Counted from the stretch's first letter, positions 16,099 to 24,918 are shown. The stretch is DNA of 64,000 nucleotides from Pseudomonas putida (GCF_009883635.2 NZ_CP026115.2:4712001-4776000), one strand, 5' to 3'. Program-made: numbers and translations. The notes: generated by a model from the sequence alone, not told the origin.

Positions 16099-16599
16099 AT
16101 GGCCGACGACAACCTCAACACAGCTGCCGGCTGCCGCCTCTCCATTGGCGGCAAGACCGGCGCGAGCACCCTGACCGAGTACGAAGCCGACACCTATGTG
16201 GACGTTGGCGAGATTGAAGACCTGGGCGAATTTGGCGATACGTTCAACCCTGTCAACTTCACCTCCTTGGCCAATGGGCGGGTGCGCAAATACAAGGGCA
16301 CTGCTGATGCGGGCAACATGACCGTCACGGTGGGGCTGGACAATGGCGACGCTGGCCAGAAGGCCGTCGCTGTGGCGCACAAGGACCGCTCCAAAGGCAA
16401 CTACAACATCAAGGTCACCCTCAACGACGGCGACCCTGATGCAACCCCGCCGATCCTTCCGACCACGTTCTATTACGGCGTCAAGGTGATGAACAACACC
16501 GTGGCCCCTGGCGCCGCCGACAACGTGGTACGCCGCAACATCACGCTCGGGATCAACACCGACATCATCGAGATCCCAGCCGGTCCGGCTACCCCGTGA
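16099..16599 (+). CDS. Major tail tube protein
   Basis: 166 residues from the ATG at 16099 (AAGGAA upstream). A beta-rich protein with AAGCRLSIGGKTGASTLTEY, the NFTSLANGRVRKYKG segment and VRRNITLGINTDIIEIP, typical of siphovirus tube proteins. It should form the hexameric rings of the tail. It is followed by the G/GT chaperone genes. Confidence 0.85.
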   Translation: MADDNLNTAAGCRLSIGGKTGASTLTEYEADTYVDVGEIEDLGEFGDTFNPVNFTSLANGRVRKYKGTADAGNMTVTVGLDNGDAGQKAVAVAHKDRSKGNYNIKVTLNDGDPDATPPILPTTFYYGVKVMNNTVAPGAADNVVRRNITLGINTDIIEIPAGPATP

Positions 16600-16641
16600 C
16601 TGTGACGGGGCTCAGCCCCGTCCATTTCAGCGAGAACCCCC

Positions 16642-16986
16642 ATGAGCGAAGCCTTGCACGGCACCATCACGCTGTTGATCGGTGCTCGCAGCTACACCCT
16701 GAAACCAACACTGGATGCCGCGCTGCGCATAGAGTCCCGCTTCGGCGGACTGCGCGGAGCACTGGAGGCCATGCGCCTAATGAGCATCGCTGCTTGCGCT
16801 GACATCGTTGTCGCGGGCGCCGACCTGAAGCCGGATCAGCACCCGGTCATCGCCCGAGAGGTGTTTCATAGCGGCGTCGCCCAGGTCTCCGGCAAGCTAA
16901 CCGAGTTCATCACTGTCCTGCTCAACCCAGTGCCGCCGAGCGTGGCCGCCCGGGGAAAGGACGAGGCGGCCAGCACAGCGCAGTGA
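16642..16986 (+). CDS. Tail assembly chaperone, gpG-like
   Basis: 114 residues of the GTA/TAC-type tail chaperone family (LHGTITLLIGARSYTLKPTL start, helix ALRIESRFGGLRGALEA). It lies between tube and tape-measure genes, where gpG-like chaperones coat the tape measure during tail assembly. The frame contains the slippery heptamer GGGAAAG at 16953-16959, and the -1 frame is open into the next gene, so a 193-residue GT-type fusion is predicted in addition to this product. Confidence 0.85.
   Translation: MSEALHGTITLLIGARSYTLKPTLDAALRIESRFGGLRGALEAMRLMSIAACADIVVAGADLKPDQHPVIAREVFHSGVAQVSGKLTEFITVLLNPVPPSVAARGKDEAASTAQ
16953..16959 (+). promoter_or_regulatory. Programmed -1 ribosomal frameshift site (GGGAAAG)
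   Basis: In the frame of the gpG-like gene the codons are CGG GGA AAG, so G-GGA-AAG is a canonical X-XXY-YYZ heptamer, identical to the lambda G/T site. A -1 slip gives GGG AAA and continues GGA CGA GGC GGC CAG CAC with no stop, entering the frame of the following gene. Confidence 0.8.
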
Positions 16987-17222
16987 AGAACGGCAGCTAC
17001 GTCGATTACCTGTTCGGCGTGGCCACCGGCTGGCTTGGCTGGCCGCCTGACACCGCGTGGCACACCCCAATCCCGCAAATCATGCTCGCTCTCGATGCTC
17101 GTCTCGATTGGACCGGGAGAGGGCAGGGCGAGGGACAGGGACAAACCCCGGCCTCACCGCAGAAGCGCGAAAGCGTCGCGGACAAATTGAAGAGCTTCCT
17201 GCGAGGGCGGCCGAAACAGTAG
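16983..17222 (+). CDS. Tail assembly chaperone extension, gpT-like
   Basis: 79 residues if started at the GTG at 16983, but more likely made as the C-terminal part of a -1 frameshift fusion from the upstream gene. It contains WLGWPPDTAWHTPIPQIMLA, a pattern of GTA TAC second-domain proteins that contact the tube, and a basic tail. No good ribosome site precedes the GTG, which supports frameshift expression. Confidence 0.8.
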   Translation: MKNGSYVDYLFGVATGWLGWPPDTAWHTPIPQIMLALDARLDWTGRGQGEGQGQTPASPQKRESVADKLKSFLRGRPKQ

Positions 17223-17265
17223 ACAGCGCGCCGCCTCTGGGCGGTTTTAGTGCTTGGAGATTTGC

Positions 17266-20200
17266 ATGGCCGACCAACAAGTCCAGGGGATGCTGGTCCA
17301 GATCGAGGCCACCACTGCCCAACTGCGGCGCGAGCTGGCAAGTGCTGACCAAGTGGTGGCGCGTACTACCCAGTCGATTGACCGGAACCTGGAACAAGTG
17401 GACTCCGCGTTCGACAGCGCCGGGGTTGCCGCTGAAAAAGCCGGGATGCTGATGCGTGGCGCATTTGCTGCCGTGGCAGGTGCTGGTCTGATTGGCAGCA
17501 TCATCCAGCAGGTCGACGCCTATGGGCAGATGTCCGACCGGATGAAGGCCGCCGCTGGCAGTGCTGGTGAGTACCAGACGGTGCAGGAGCACCTGCTGCG
17601 TACCGCGCAGGAGACCTACCGGCCATTGGCTGAGGCGCAAGAACTGTACATCCGCACTGCGGACGTCATGCGTAGCCTGGGTTTCAACACCCAGCAAACC
17701 CTCGACATCACCGACAGCTTCAGCTTCTTGCTAGTTACCAACGCAGCCGCCGCCGACAAGGCGGGGTCTGCGCTTGACGCCTACTCGAAAGCGTTACAGA
17801 CCGGTAAGGTCGAGGCGGATGGCTGGGTGTCGATTCAGGACGCCATGCCCACCATCGTCACGGCGATCGCCACCGCCACCGGCAAAAGCGCGGAAGAAAT
17901 CCGCAAGCTTGGCGTTCAGGGCAAGCTGTCGCTCGACGATATCAATACCGGCCTGCTGAAGACTGTCGAGGTCAATCGCCAAGCCGCTGCCGACATGTCC
18001 ACCAGCGTACAGGACGCGATGGTGAACATAGGCAATGCCATCCAGAGCTTCTTGGGAGGTATGGAAGAGCAGACCGGCGCCGTTGCTGGCCTGTCGAGCA
18101 TCCTGATCACCCTGGCCGACAACGTTGACCTGGTGGCCGTGGCCATGGCCGGTGCGGGCGTCGCCGCGTTGACCAATTACGTGGCTAAATCTGGCCTGGC
18201 GGTGAAGTCAGCTCTGGCCGACCGTGCGGCGCGTATCGCGCAGGCAGAGGCCGTACTGCAGGCAGCCATTGCTGACCAGCGGAAGGCCGAAACGTTGACC
18301 ATTCTGGCAGCGCGCGAGGCTGCAGCGGCTCGTGGTACGGCGGTGCAGACGCAAATGTCCATCCAGCTGGCACAGGCGCGACAGCGCGAAGCGGCTGCGA
18401 CCGCTGCGGTAGCAACAGCACAGGCCAGCCTCCGCACTGTCAGTGCAGGCTTGCTTAGCGTCCTGGGCGGCCCAATGGGGCTTGCTCTGTTGGCTGGTAC
18501 GGCGGCTGCCAGCTTCCTGCTCCTGGGCAGCAACGCCGATCAGGCAGGCGTCAGCCTGGAGGACCTGCACAAACCAGTGGCGCAACTGCGCGAGGAATTC
18601 GCAAAGCTCAACAAGGACCAGCGCGAAGCCTCGCTGGTGAAGTGGCAACAAGAGCAGATCACTTCGGCGGACAAGGTCAAGGACGCCTACGGCGAGCTGG
18701 CTCAGTCCATCCGTTCTGCCGTGGTCACTGCCCCGGCACGCGACTCCGGCGGCCAGTACAACCGGCAGCTGGCTGAGTACCAAGGGCTGGTCGACCGGCT
18801 CAACGAAGCGCGCGCGGCAGGTCAAGGGCTTTCGCCGATCCTCCAGGAGGTCGGCAACCGCCTGCAGTTGCCGGCCGGCACCGTGCAGCAGTGGATCACC
18901 CAGGCCGGTACAGTCAGCGATGCCGACCAGCGCTCGGGATTGATCGCTGAAACACTACGGGTCCTGACCGGGGTAACCGACGAGAACACCTCGGCCACTC
19001 ATGCCAACAATGCCGCCAAGGCAGGTATGAGTACGGCGGGACAAACCTACCTGGAGACGCTGCAGAAGCAGCTGGCTGGCCTACAGGACAACGGCGACGC
19101 GACCAAAATCGCTAACCGCTACTTGGCTGAAAACGCTGACCTCACTGAGACCGACCGACAGGCGATCCTGTCGGCGGCCAGCGCGATTGAATCGCAGAAG
19201 AAGGCTAACAAGGACGCCACCGAAGGCAGCAAGGACCGCACGAAGGCGCTAAAGGACGAGATCAAGGCCCTCGACGCGATCATCGACCGAGCGCTCCCCG
19301 AGAAAAAGCGCCTCGAGGACTTGGTCGAAGGCGTGCAGGGCCTGCGCAAGGCACATACCGCCGGCAAGATCACTGCTGCTGAGATGGAGCTCGGCATCAA
19401 GAACCTCAACACGGCTTACGCCGACCCGGTATTGCAGAAGCGGGCCGAGGAAGAGAGGAAGCTTGCGGAGGTTCGCCGCAACAGTGCCGAGGCCTACCGC
19501 AAAGCCATGGAGGTAGTGCTGCAGACACGCCAGGACGCGATCAATGCGGATGTCGCCGGTGTAGGGATGGGGGACGACCAGCGCGAACAGGCCGATCGCT
19601 TGAACGCCGTGCGCCAGAAGTACGCCGAAGCCCGCCGGCAGCTGGAGGAGCAGCAGGAAGATGTATCCCGCCGCCTCAGCGAAGATGCCTACCAGCAGCG
19701 TCTCGCCGACCTGGCCGACTACCAGGCGCGTGAGTTGCAGATGGAAGTCGACGGATTCGAGGCCCGGCTGCAGGCCCAACGAGACTACCGCAACGGTGCC
19801 AAGCGAGCCTGGGCGAACATCCAGGCCGACGCTGCGAACGTGGCAGGCGCAACCGACGACATGCTGACTACGGGCTTCAATACTGCCCGTGACGCCGTGG
19901 CTGACTTCGCCATCAACGGCAAGTCCAGCTTTAGGGACTTCACTACCAGCGTCATTTCGGACATGGCCAGGATCGCCAGTCAGCAGGCCGCGAGTTCGCT
20001 GCTGAGCGGTTTGGTTGGCCTGGGTGTTTCTGCTGCGAGCGCCTGGTTCGGCGGCGGAAGTGGCAACGGCTTACCAACTGGATCGGCCGGCGCGGTGTCT
20101 TCCAACGTAGGCGCATCCCAAGCTGGTTACAGCTCTGACTACCTCAACAATTGGTCGGGCGTGAGGCAGGCTAAGGGGGGCGGCTGGAACGGTGGCGTGC

Positions 20201-20571
20201 AATTCTTTGCCAAGGGTGGCGCCTTTACAAACAGCATTGTGAATACACCGACTCCCTTTGGTCTCGCGGGAGGTGACATCGGCGTTGTCGGGGAGGCTGG
20301 TCCGGAAGCGATCATGCCGCTGGCCCGTGGGTCGGATGGCTCGCTTGGCGTGCAGATGGTAGGAGCCACTGCTGGTGGATCGACCGTCGTTCAAGTGAGC
20401 GCGCCTGTGGCAGTGACTGTGGAGGATCGTAGCTCAGACGGAATGGAACTGGACACGAGCGCGCTGCAGCAGAACATGCAACAACAAATGCAGGGCGTGG
20501 CCGAGCGCGCAATCGCCGCGTCTTGGCGCGCTGGTGGGTTGAGCTATCGAAATAGCAATGGGAGACGCTGA
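17266..20571 (+). CDS. Tail length tape measure protein
   Basis: 1101 residues from the ATG at 17266 (GGAG upstream), the longest early tail gene. The N-terminal about 220 residues match the lambda-type tape-measure domain (MSDRMKAAAGSAGEYQTVQE, LGFNTQQTLDITDSFS, VDGW-type VSIQDAMPTIVTAI). The middle has membrane-active segments (about 280-300 and 390-430) and long Ala/Gln/Glu/Arg coiled coils. The C-terminal region carries FAKGGAF and VGEAGPEAIMPLARG, as in lambda H. It sets tail length and helps DNA entry. Confidence 0.95.
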   Translation: MADQQVQGMLVQIEATTAQLRRELASADQVVARTTQSIDRNLEQVDSAFDSAGVAAEKAGMLMRGAFAAVAGAGLIGSIIQQVDAYGQMSDRMKAAAGSAGEYQTVQEHLLRTAQETYRPLAEAQELYIRTADVMRSLGFNTQQTLDITDSFSFLLVTNAAAADKAGSALDAYSKALQTGKVEADGWVSIQDAMPTIVTAIATATGKSAEEIRKLGVQGKLSLDDINTGLLKTVEVNRQAAADMSTSVQDAMVNIGNAIQSFLGGMEEQTGAVAGLSSILITLADNVDLVAVAMAGAGVAALTNYVAKSGLAVKSALADRAARIAQAEAVLQAAIADQRKAETLTILAAREAAAARGTAVQTQMSIQLAQARQREAAATAAVATAQASLRTVSAGLLSVLGGPMGLALLAGTAAASFLLLGSNADQAGVSLEDLHKPVAQLREEFAKLNKDQREASLVKWQQEQITSADKVKDAYGELAQSIRSAVVTAPARDSGGQYNRQLAEYQGLVDRLNEARAAGQGLSPILQEVGNRLQLPAGTVQQWITQAGTVSDADQRSGLIAETLRVLTGVTDENTSATHANNAAKAGMSTAGQTYLETLQKQLAGLQDNGDATKIANRYLAENADLTETDRQAILSAASAIESQKKANKDATEGSKDRTKALKDEIKALDAIIDRALPEKKRLEDLVEGVQGLRKAHTAGKITAAEMELGIKNLNTAYADPVLQKRAEEERKLAEVRRNSAEAYRKAMEVVLQTRQDAINADVAGVGMGDDQREQADRLNAVRQKYAEARRQLEEQQEDVSRRLSEDAYQQRLADLADYQARELQMEVDGFEARLQAQRDYRNGAKRAWANIQADAANVAGATDDMLTTGFNTARDAVADFAINGKSSFRDFTTSVISDMARIASQQAASSLLSGLVGLGVSAASAWFGGGSGNGLPTGSAGAVSSNVGASQAGYSSDYLNNWSGVRQAKGGGWNGGVQFFAKGGAFTNSIVNTPTPFGLAGGDIGVVGEAGPEAIMPLARGSDGSLGVQMVGATAGGSTVVQVSAPVAVTVEDRSSDGMELDTSALQQNMQQQMQGVAERAIAASWRAGGLSYRNSNGRR

Positions 20572-20909
20572 TGGCGATCGAAACCTTTACCTGGGCGCCA
20601 GATGACGAAGCCAGCGGTGACAGTACCTTGCGCACCCGGAAATCACAGTTCGGTGACAACTACGCCCAGGTGTCCACCGATGGCCTGAACGCTGAGTCTG
20701 ACAGCTGGTCACTGTCGTTCGGCGGCCTGGCTGAAGAGGTAGCACCTATCCTCGGATTCATCCGGCGTCATCGGGGCGCCACGTCCTTTTTGTGGACGAA
20801 CCCCGAGGGTGTCCTCGGCCTGTACCGGTGCGAGACGTTCCGGCAGCAGCGAAAACCGGGTGGGGTAGCAGTGCTGACGGTCACCTTTGAACGAGCATTC
20901 CATCCATGA
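20571..20909 (+). CDS. Minor tail protein M-like
   Basis: 112 residues with IETFTWAPDDEASGD, FGDNYAQVSTDG and TSFLWTNPEGV, the pattern of lambda gpM-family tail-tip proteins. It starts in TGATG overlap with the tape-measure stop and is followed by the L-like gene with ATGA overlap. Confidence 0.9.
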   Translation: MAIETFTWAPDDEASGDSTLRTRKSQFGDNYAQVSTDGLNAESDSWSLSFGGLAEEVAPILGFIRRHRGATSFLWTNPEGVLGLYRCETFRQQRKPGGVAVLTVTFERAFHP

Positions 20910-21655
20910 CCTTGATCACTCATCTGCAGAAGCTGGAACCGGGGGCGGAAATCCTGCTGTTCGAGCTGGACGGCTCCGATTTTGGAGCGGACACGCTGCG
21001 ATTCCATGGGCACGCGATACCACACACGGCTCAGGAGCTTGCAATGGCTGGCGCGAACGCCGACCAGCTGCCGGCCAAGTCGATCTGGTGGCAGGGCAAT
21101 GAGTATGGCGCCTGGCCAATGCAGATCGAGGGCATTGAAGCGAATTCGGACGGTACCGCCGTTCGCCCCACGCTGACGGTCGGCAACGTCAATGGCCGGA
21201 TTACTGCCCTATGCCTGGCCTTCGACAACCTAATCGAGTTCAAGCTGACCATGCGCCACACCATGGCGCGCTACTTGGACTCGGCAAACTTCCCCGCCGG
21301 CAACCCAGAGGCTGATCCGACCGAGGAAGCCATCGAGGTCTGGTACATCGACCAGAAGGTGTCCGAGAACGGCACCACGGTTTCTTGGGAGCTGGCCAGC
21401 CCTGGCGACGTGGGCGGGGAGACGATCGGCCGGCAGATGACCCAGCTATGTCACTGGGCCATGACCGCCGGCTACCGTGGTCCGAACTGTGGGTACACCG
21501 GGCCCTATTACGACCTGGACGGCAATCCCACGGATGACCCGGCCAGGGATCAGTGCAACGGCTGCCTCGACTCAGGCTGTACCGTTCGCTTCGGCCAGGG
21601 CAACCAGCTGCCCTTTGGTGGCTTCCCGGCTGTTTCCCTCATCGCACGGAGCTGA
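20906..21655 (+). CDS. Minor tail protein L-like (Fe-S cluster type)
   Basis: 249 residues. The beta-rich N-terminal half matches tail-tip hub protein L. The C-terminal part has four spaced cysteines (TQLCHW, GPNCGYTG, DQCNGC, SGCTVRFG), the ligand set that holds an iron-sulfur cluster in lambda gpL. Tail-tip component upstream of K. Confidence 0.92.
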   Translation: MTLITHLQKLEPGAEILLFELDGSDFGADTLRFHGHAIPHTAQELAMAGANADQLPAKSIWWQGNEYGAWPMQIEGIEANSDGTAVRPTLTVGNVNGRITALCLAFDNLIEFKLTMRHTMARYLDSANFPAGNPEADPTEEAIEVWYIDQKVSENGTTVSWELASPGDVGGETIGRQMTQLCHWAMTAGYRGPNCGYTGPYYDLDGNPTDDPARDQCNGCLDSGCTVRFGQGNQLPFGGFPAVSLIARS

Positions 21656-21657
21656 CC

Positions 21658-22413
21658 ATGCGCAAACACATCTTGGCCGCCGTGCAAGCGCATGCTGCGG
21701 CGGAATACCCGCGGGAGTGCTGCGGGCTGATCGTCGCCATCGGACGCTCACAGCGTTACGTGCCGTGCGAGAACACTGCCGCAGATCCTGGCGAAGAGTT
21801 CCGGATTGCGCCCGAGCAGTACGCTGCGGCTGAAGACCAGGGCGAGGTGATCGGCATCGTGCACTCGCACCCCGACGCCGCCAGCAGGCCTTCGCCCCGG
21901 GACTTGGCCATGTGCGAAGCCACTGGTTTGCCCTGGCACATCCTGTCGTGGCCGGAGGGCGACCTGCGCACCATCACGCCGACTGGTCATGCGCCGCTGC
22001 TGGGGCGGCCGTTCGTGCATGGCGCCTGGGACTGCTGGCAGGTCTGTGCTGACTGGTACAAGCGCGAGTGGCGTCTGGAATTTCCGGCCTACGTGAGGGA
22101 GGAGGGGTGGTGGGAGAAGTCGGACGGACCGAGCTTGTATGAACAGGCTTACGAGGCGGCCGGGTTCTACGAGGTCAGCCAGCCGCAGCGCGGCGACATG
22201 ATCGTCATGGCCGTGGGCCGTACGGCTCACCCGAACCACGCCGGCATCTACCTGGGCGCCGACGCGCAACTGCCAGAGGAACATGCCCAGGTCTTTGGGG
22301 CTGGCCCCTTCATGCTGCACCACCTGCTCGGCAGGCCATCAGAAATCATCGTGTTCGGCGGGCCGTGGCTCGACCGGACGCGCCTTGTGTTGCGTCATCG
22401 GGACGCGAAGTGA
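21658..22413 (+). CDS. Tail assembly protein K-like (JAMM + NlpC/P60)
   Basis: 251 residues from the ATG at 21658. Residues 1-110 form a JAB/MPN metalloprotease domain with E20, H69-S-H71 and S79/D82 (HSHP...SPRD). Residues about 115-240 form an NlpC/P60 cysteine peptidase with nucleophile C126 (AWDCWQVC) and a His in HPNHAGIY. Lambda K has the same architecture and acts in tail-tip assembly or cell-wall entry. In lambda, I follows directly; here seven accessory genes intervene. Confidence 0.93.
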   Translation: MRKHILAAVQAHAAAEYPRECCGLIVAIGRSQRYVPCENTAADPGEEFRIAPEQYAAAEDQGEVIGIVHSHPDAASRPSPRDLAMCEATGLPWHILSWPEGDLRTITPTGHAPLLGRPFVHGAWDCWQVCADWYKREWRLEFPAYVREEGWWEKSDGPSLYEQAYEAAGFYEVSQPQRGDMIVMAVGRTAHPNHAGIYLGADAQLPEEHAQVFGAGPFMLHHLLGRPSEIIVFGGPWLDRTRLVLRHRDAK

Positions 22414-22437
22414 AGCGGCCAGGCCGCAGGAGTGATC

Positions 22438-22644
22438 ATGCAGAGCAATGACCCTTTCAAGCCAACAATCGCTTGGCGCGCTCGGTACAACAATCCGCCT
22501 GATCGGGAGCCAGTCGAATTAGATGTACAGGATGGGCGCGCTGAGTATTTGCTCAGCGGCCCATACCATCTTGGAGAAAGCGGGAAAATCGAGGTTGTCG
22601 GTGGCAAGCTGCAGTTCACAGGGGGCAGCTTCGTCATCACCTGA
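22438..22644 (+). CDS. Small hypothetical protein at the start of the accessory island
   Basis: 68 residues from the ATG at 22438, with AGGAG five bases upstream. Beta-rich (AEYLLSGPYHLGESGKIEVV, LQFTGGSFVIT), no signal or motif recognised. It is collinear with the tail genes but ends convergently against the next gene, overlapping its 3' end by eight bases. Confidence 0.55.
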   Translation: MQSNDPFKPTIAWRARYNNPPDREPVELDVQDGRAEYLLSGPYHLGESGKIEVVGGKLQFTGGSFVIT

Positions 22645-22894
22645 TGTTATGGAATACCCGCGCGAAATTCCCATCTCCGAAGTAGCCGAGATTGTCGGCA
22701 AGGATCAGTGCAAACCCTGATCCCACCTCCTTGAGGCTTGCGAAAATGGTGGAAAAATCAGATTCCGAGAGGAAACTGATCACGCCACAGCCCACCTCTA
22801 CTCCCCTGTGCGCAAACTGCTCAGCGACGGGGGCGTAATCTTCATTGCTGGTAACAATGATGTACGGGAAAATGGTTTGTCCGGGATTCGGCAT
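22637..22894 (-). CDS. Hypothetical accessory (moron) protein
   Basis: 85 residues from the ATG at 22894 (AAGGAG upstream on the minus strand); a longer reading from 22966 lacks such a site. The protein begins MPNPGQTIFPYIIVTSNEDY and ends GYFGDGNFARVFHNIR. No family is recognised. It is transcribed against the tail operon, so it should have its own promoter and could be expressed in the lysogen. Confidence 0.55.
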   Translation of the reverse strand: MPNPGQTIFPYIIVTSNEDYAPVAEQFAHRGVEVGCGVISFLSESDFSTIFASLKEVGSGFALILADNLGYFGDGNFARVFHNIR

Positions 22895-23083
22895 GTCATG
22901 TCTCCTTAATTTGCCCCAGTCCATGGGTTTCCGGCGCCTGGCTGGGGCGGTTCGTTGGAGGCACAACGCTACTACAGCGGCTAACTGAGTAGGAACTGGG
23001 TTTCCATCCAGGCTGGAGTCGATAGTAGGCTAGCCAGAACGTAGCCTCTGGGTGATGATGGCATTTTGCATAGAGGGATGGCC

Positions 23084-23518
23084 ATGAGCATCTGGAGCAT
23101 CATCGAATCTATAGGTGACAAACTCAATTCTGGCTTGCGTAGCGCTTTGTCAGCTGGTGACACCGTGGTCCAACATATCGGAAATGCGGCTCAAGCAGTG
23201 GAGGGGACGGTCACGGAAAACCCAGTGACATCAGCTGTGGTTGCTGCGGCCGCTACTGGGGGAGTTGCGTTGGTCGCGGCCCCAGCAATAGCAGCTGCAG
23301 CTGGGTCAGCAGGATTACTCGGAGCTGCTAGCACAGGTACGGCGATTAGCACCCTGCACGGAGCGGCTCTGACTAATGCTTCGCTTGCCGCTCTGGGTGG
23401 CGGGGCAGTTGCAGCAGGTGGTGGCGGAATGGCTGTTGGTACTGCGGTTGTGGCAGGTGCAGGGGCAGCACTCGGTGGCGGGGCCGTCGCGGTTGCAGGT
23501 GCCTCTGCGGAGGGCTAG
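23084..23518 (+). CDS. Glycine/alanine-rich membrane protein (moron)
   Basis: 144 residues from the ATG at 23084. An amphipathic N-terminal segment (SIWSIIESIGDKLNSGLRSA) is followed by at least two long Ala/Val/Gly hydrophobic stretches (about 52-85 and 100-142) with glycine-zipper spacing. This composition suggests a membrane-inserted or pore-forming small protein. A hairpin follows the stop. It might alter the lysogen's envelope or exclude other phages, but no homologue is recognised. Confidence 0.6.
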   Translation: MSIWSIIESIGDKLNSGLRSALSAGDTVVQHIGNAAQAVEGTVTENPVTSAVVAAAATGGVALVAAPAIAAAAGSAGLLGAASTGTAISTLHGAALTNASLAALGGGAVAAGGGGMAVGTAVVAGAGAALGGGAVAVAGASAEG

Positions 23519-23527
23519 TAACTTGAA

Positions 23528-23550
23528 GCCCAGCTAACGCTGGGAGGTTT
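23528..23550 (+). terminator. Hairpin after the glycine-rich gene
   Basis: CCCAGC and GCTGGG pair around TAAC and are followed by AGGTTTG. The poly-T run is poor. It resembles the GCCCAGC/GCTGGGC hairpins at 5975, 6190 and 24696. Confidence 0.45.
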
Positions 23551-23571
23551 GCCTTAACACAGAGCCATTTT

Positions 23572-24075
23572 CTACGGCCTGTAGATCGTCCCAACTTTTC
23601 CAAATAGTCGAGTTTTTTCGCTGTTTTCCATTGGAGTTTCCAGATCAATCTTGATCGTCGCGAAGTGGTCCGCGGTATTGTAAGAAACCTCTTCCTTCCA
23701 GTTTACCATCGAGAAATGATGCTCAGGAGTACTGCGGCCAGAGGTATTAGGCTTGATGCGAACTGCAAAGCATCGGTCCTTCAAGAACTGGTATTGATCC
23801 CCACCTCGGCGCTCCATCTCTAAAACGTCGCCTGTGACTTTCAGAATGTACTGGGCTGTAGCCTCACGGGTGATAGAGGTGCCAATCTTATAGAGCGTAA
23901 GAGACAGGCTGGATCTCTTGGCAAAGTTGACGATCCCGATGAATGATTCATTGCACGCGACCCCTAATTTAACCCTGCTCCGTATGATTTTTAGCCAATC
24001 CAGCAGAGCTTCTCTTCGCTGCCTACGCAACTCTTTTAGCTCTTCGCGAGATGGTTTTTTGGGGGAGGTTGACAT
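23572..24075 (-). CDS. Hypothetical accessory (moron) protein
   Basis: 167 residues from the ATG at 24075; no convincing ribosome site is visible, and a longer start at 24144 is possible. The N-terminus is strongly basic/helical (KKPSREELKELRRQRREALL), followed by a mixed alpha/beta body (FIGIVNFAKRSSLSLTLYKI). No motif is recognised. It is opposed to the tail operon and AT-richer than the structural genes, suggesting separate acquisition. Confidence 0.55.
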   Translation of the reverse strand: MSTSPKKPSREELKELRRQRREALLDWLKIIRSRVKLGVACNESFIGIVNFAKRSSLSLTLYKIGTSITREATAQYILKVTGDVLEMERRGGDQYQFLKDRCFAVRIKPNTSGRSTPEHHFSMVNWKEEVSYNTADHFATIKIDLETPMENSEKTRLFGKVGTIYRP

Positions 24076-24313
24076 GGCGTTTATCGTTACTCCACAGTCT
24101 TTTCGAGTTGAACAAACCCTACCAAGCAATCTTGACGTGGGCATTCATGCTAGTGGGATCGGTGGTCAATTCTCTTCCAAAAGCTCGTGACCCACCGAGA
24201 AAAGGTATTACGCTACTACGGCTCTGGCGTCGTCGGTACTGTTTTTTTCAACCACGATGGATGTCTTGCCAGGTCGGCTGCAAAAGTCGGCCTTTTCGAG
24301 GGAGATTTTTCTA

Positions 24314-24688
24314 TTGAAGCTTGATAAGGACTTGGTGCGTGAGATTCTTCTGGCTGTCGAGGCGCACGACAAACCTGACCGTTGGATTTCACTACAGATT
24401 TCTGAAAGATCAGACGTTGAAACGTCGTATCACGTCATGCTTCTAGCAGAGGCCGGCTTTTTGAAGGCGGACAACGTTGGTGGAATGAATAGCTTCGAAT
24501 GGCAAGCTACTCGGCTCACCTATAAGGGCCACGAATTCCTTGACACTGTACGCGATCCGGAAATTTGGCGAAGAACGAAGGAGGGGGCTGAAAGAGCAGG
24601 CGTAGCTGGTCTAGGAGTGCTACTCGAGATTGGGAAAGCTTACGGCAAGCAATTGATGAAAGAGCGCTTGGGCATAGAGCTTCCGTAG
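24314..24688 (+). CDS. DUF2513 family protein (moron)
   Basis: 124 residues from a TTG start with GAGGGAGA upstream. The beginning KLDKDLVREILLAVEAHDKP is typical of the DUF2513 family, followed by the winged-helix-like VETSYHVMLLAEAGFLKAD and LTYKGHEFLDTVRDPEIW. DUF2513 proteins are small, frequent in prophages and mobile elements, and of unknown function; the fold suggests DNA or protein binding. A terminator follows directly. Confidence 0.8.
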   Translation: MKLDKDLVREILLAVEAHDKPDRWISLQISERSDVETSYHVMLLAEAGFLKADNVGGMNSFEWQATRLTYKGHEFLDTVRDPEIWRRTKEGAERAGVAGLGVLLEIGKAYGKQLMKERLGIELP

Positions 24689-24695
24689 GCATGCC

Positions 24696-24720
24696 AGCCC
24701 AGCCCCGCGCTGGGCTTTCT
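24696..24720 (+). terminator. Terminator after the DUF2513 gene
   Basis: AGCCCAGC and GCTGGGCT pair perfectly around CCCGC and are followed by TTCT. It separates the DUF2513 gene from the next, oppositely oriented gene. Confidence 0.6.
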
Positions 24721-24729
24721 GCATCCGGC

Positions 24730-24918
24730 TCAGACCTTGTGCTTCCCAGCATGATGCTTCCCCAGAGCGCTGGCATGAAAAGCATGCGAGATCCGCGCTT
24801 TCTCACGTTGCACGACCTGAGCAATGGCCTCGGCCCTTTCCCTGGCGCGCAAATCGTCAAGCACCATGGCCCAGTGCTCCAGAGCCTCGGCAAATCTCCG
24901 CTTCCCATCTTCGGACAT
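24730..24918 (-). CDS. Small basic helical protein (moron)
   Basis: 62 residues from the ATG at 24918 with AAGGACGG upstream on the minus strand. Composition is helical and Arg/Ala/His-rich (ALEHWAMVLDDLRARERAEA, SALGKHHAGKHKV). No family is recognised. A competing plus-strand frame here lacks a ribosome site, so the minus-strand reading is preferred. Confidence 0.45.
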   Translation of the reverse strand: MSEDGKRRFAEALEHWAMVLDDLRARERAEAIAQVVQREKARISHAFHASALGKHHAGKHKV

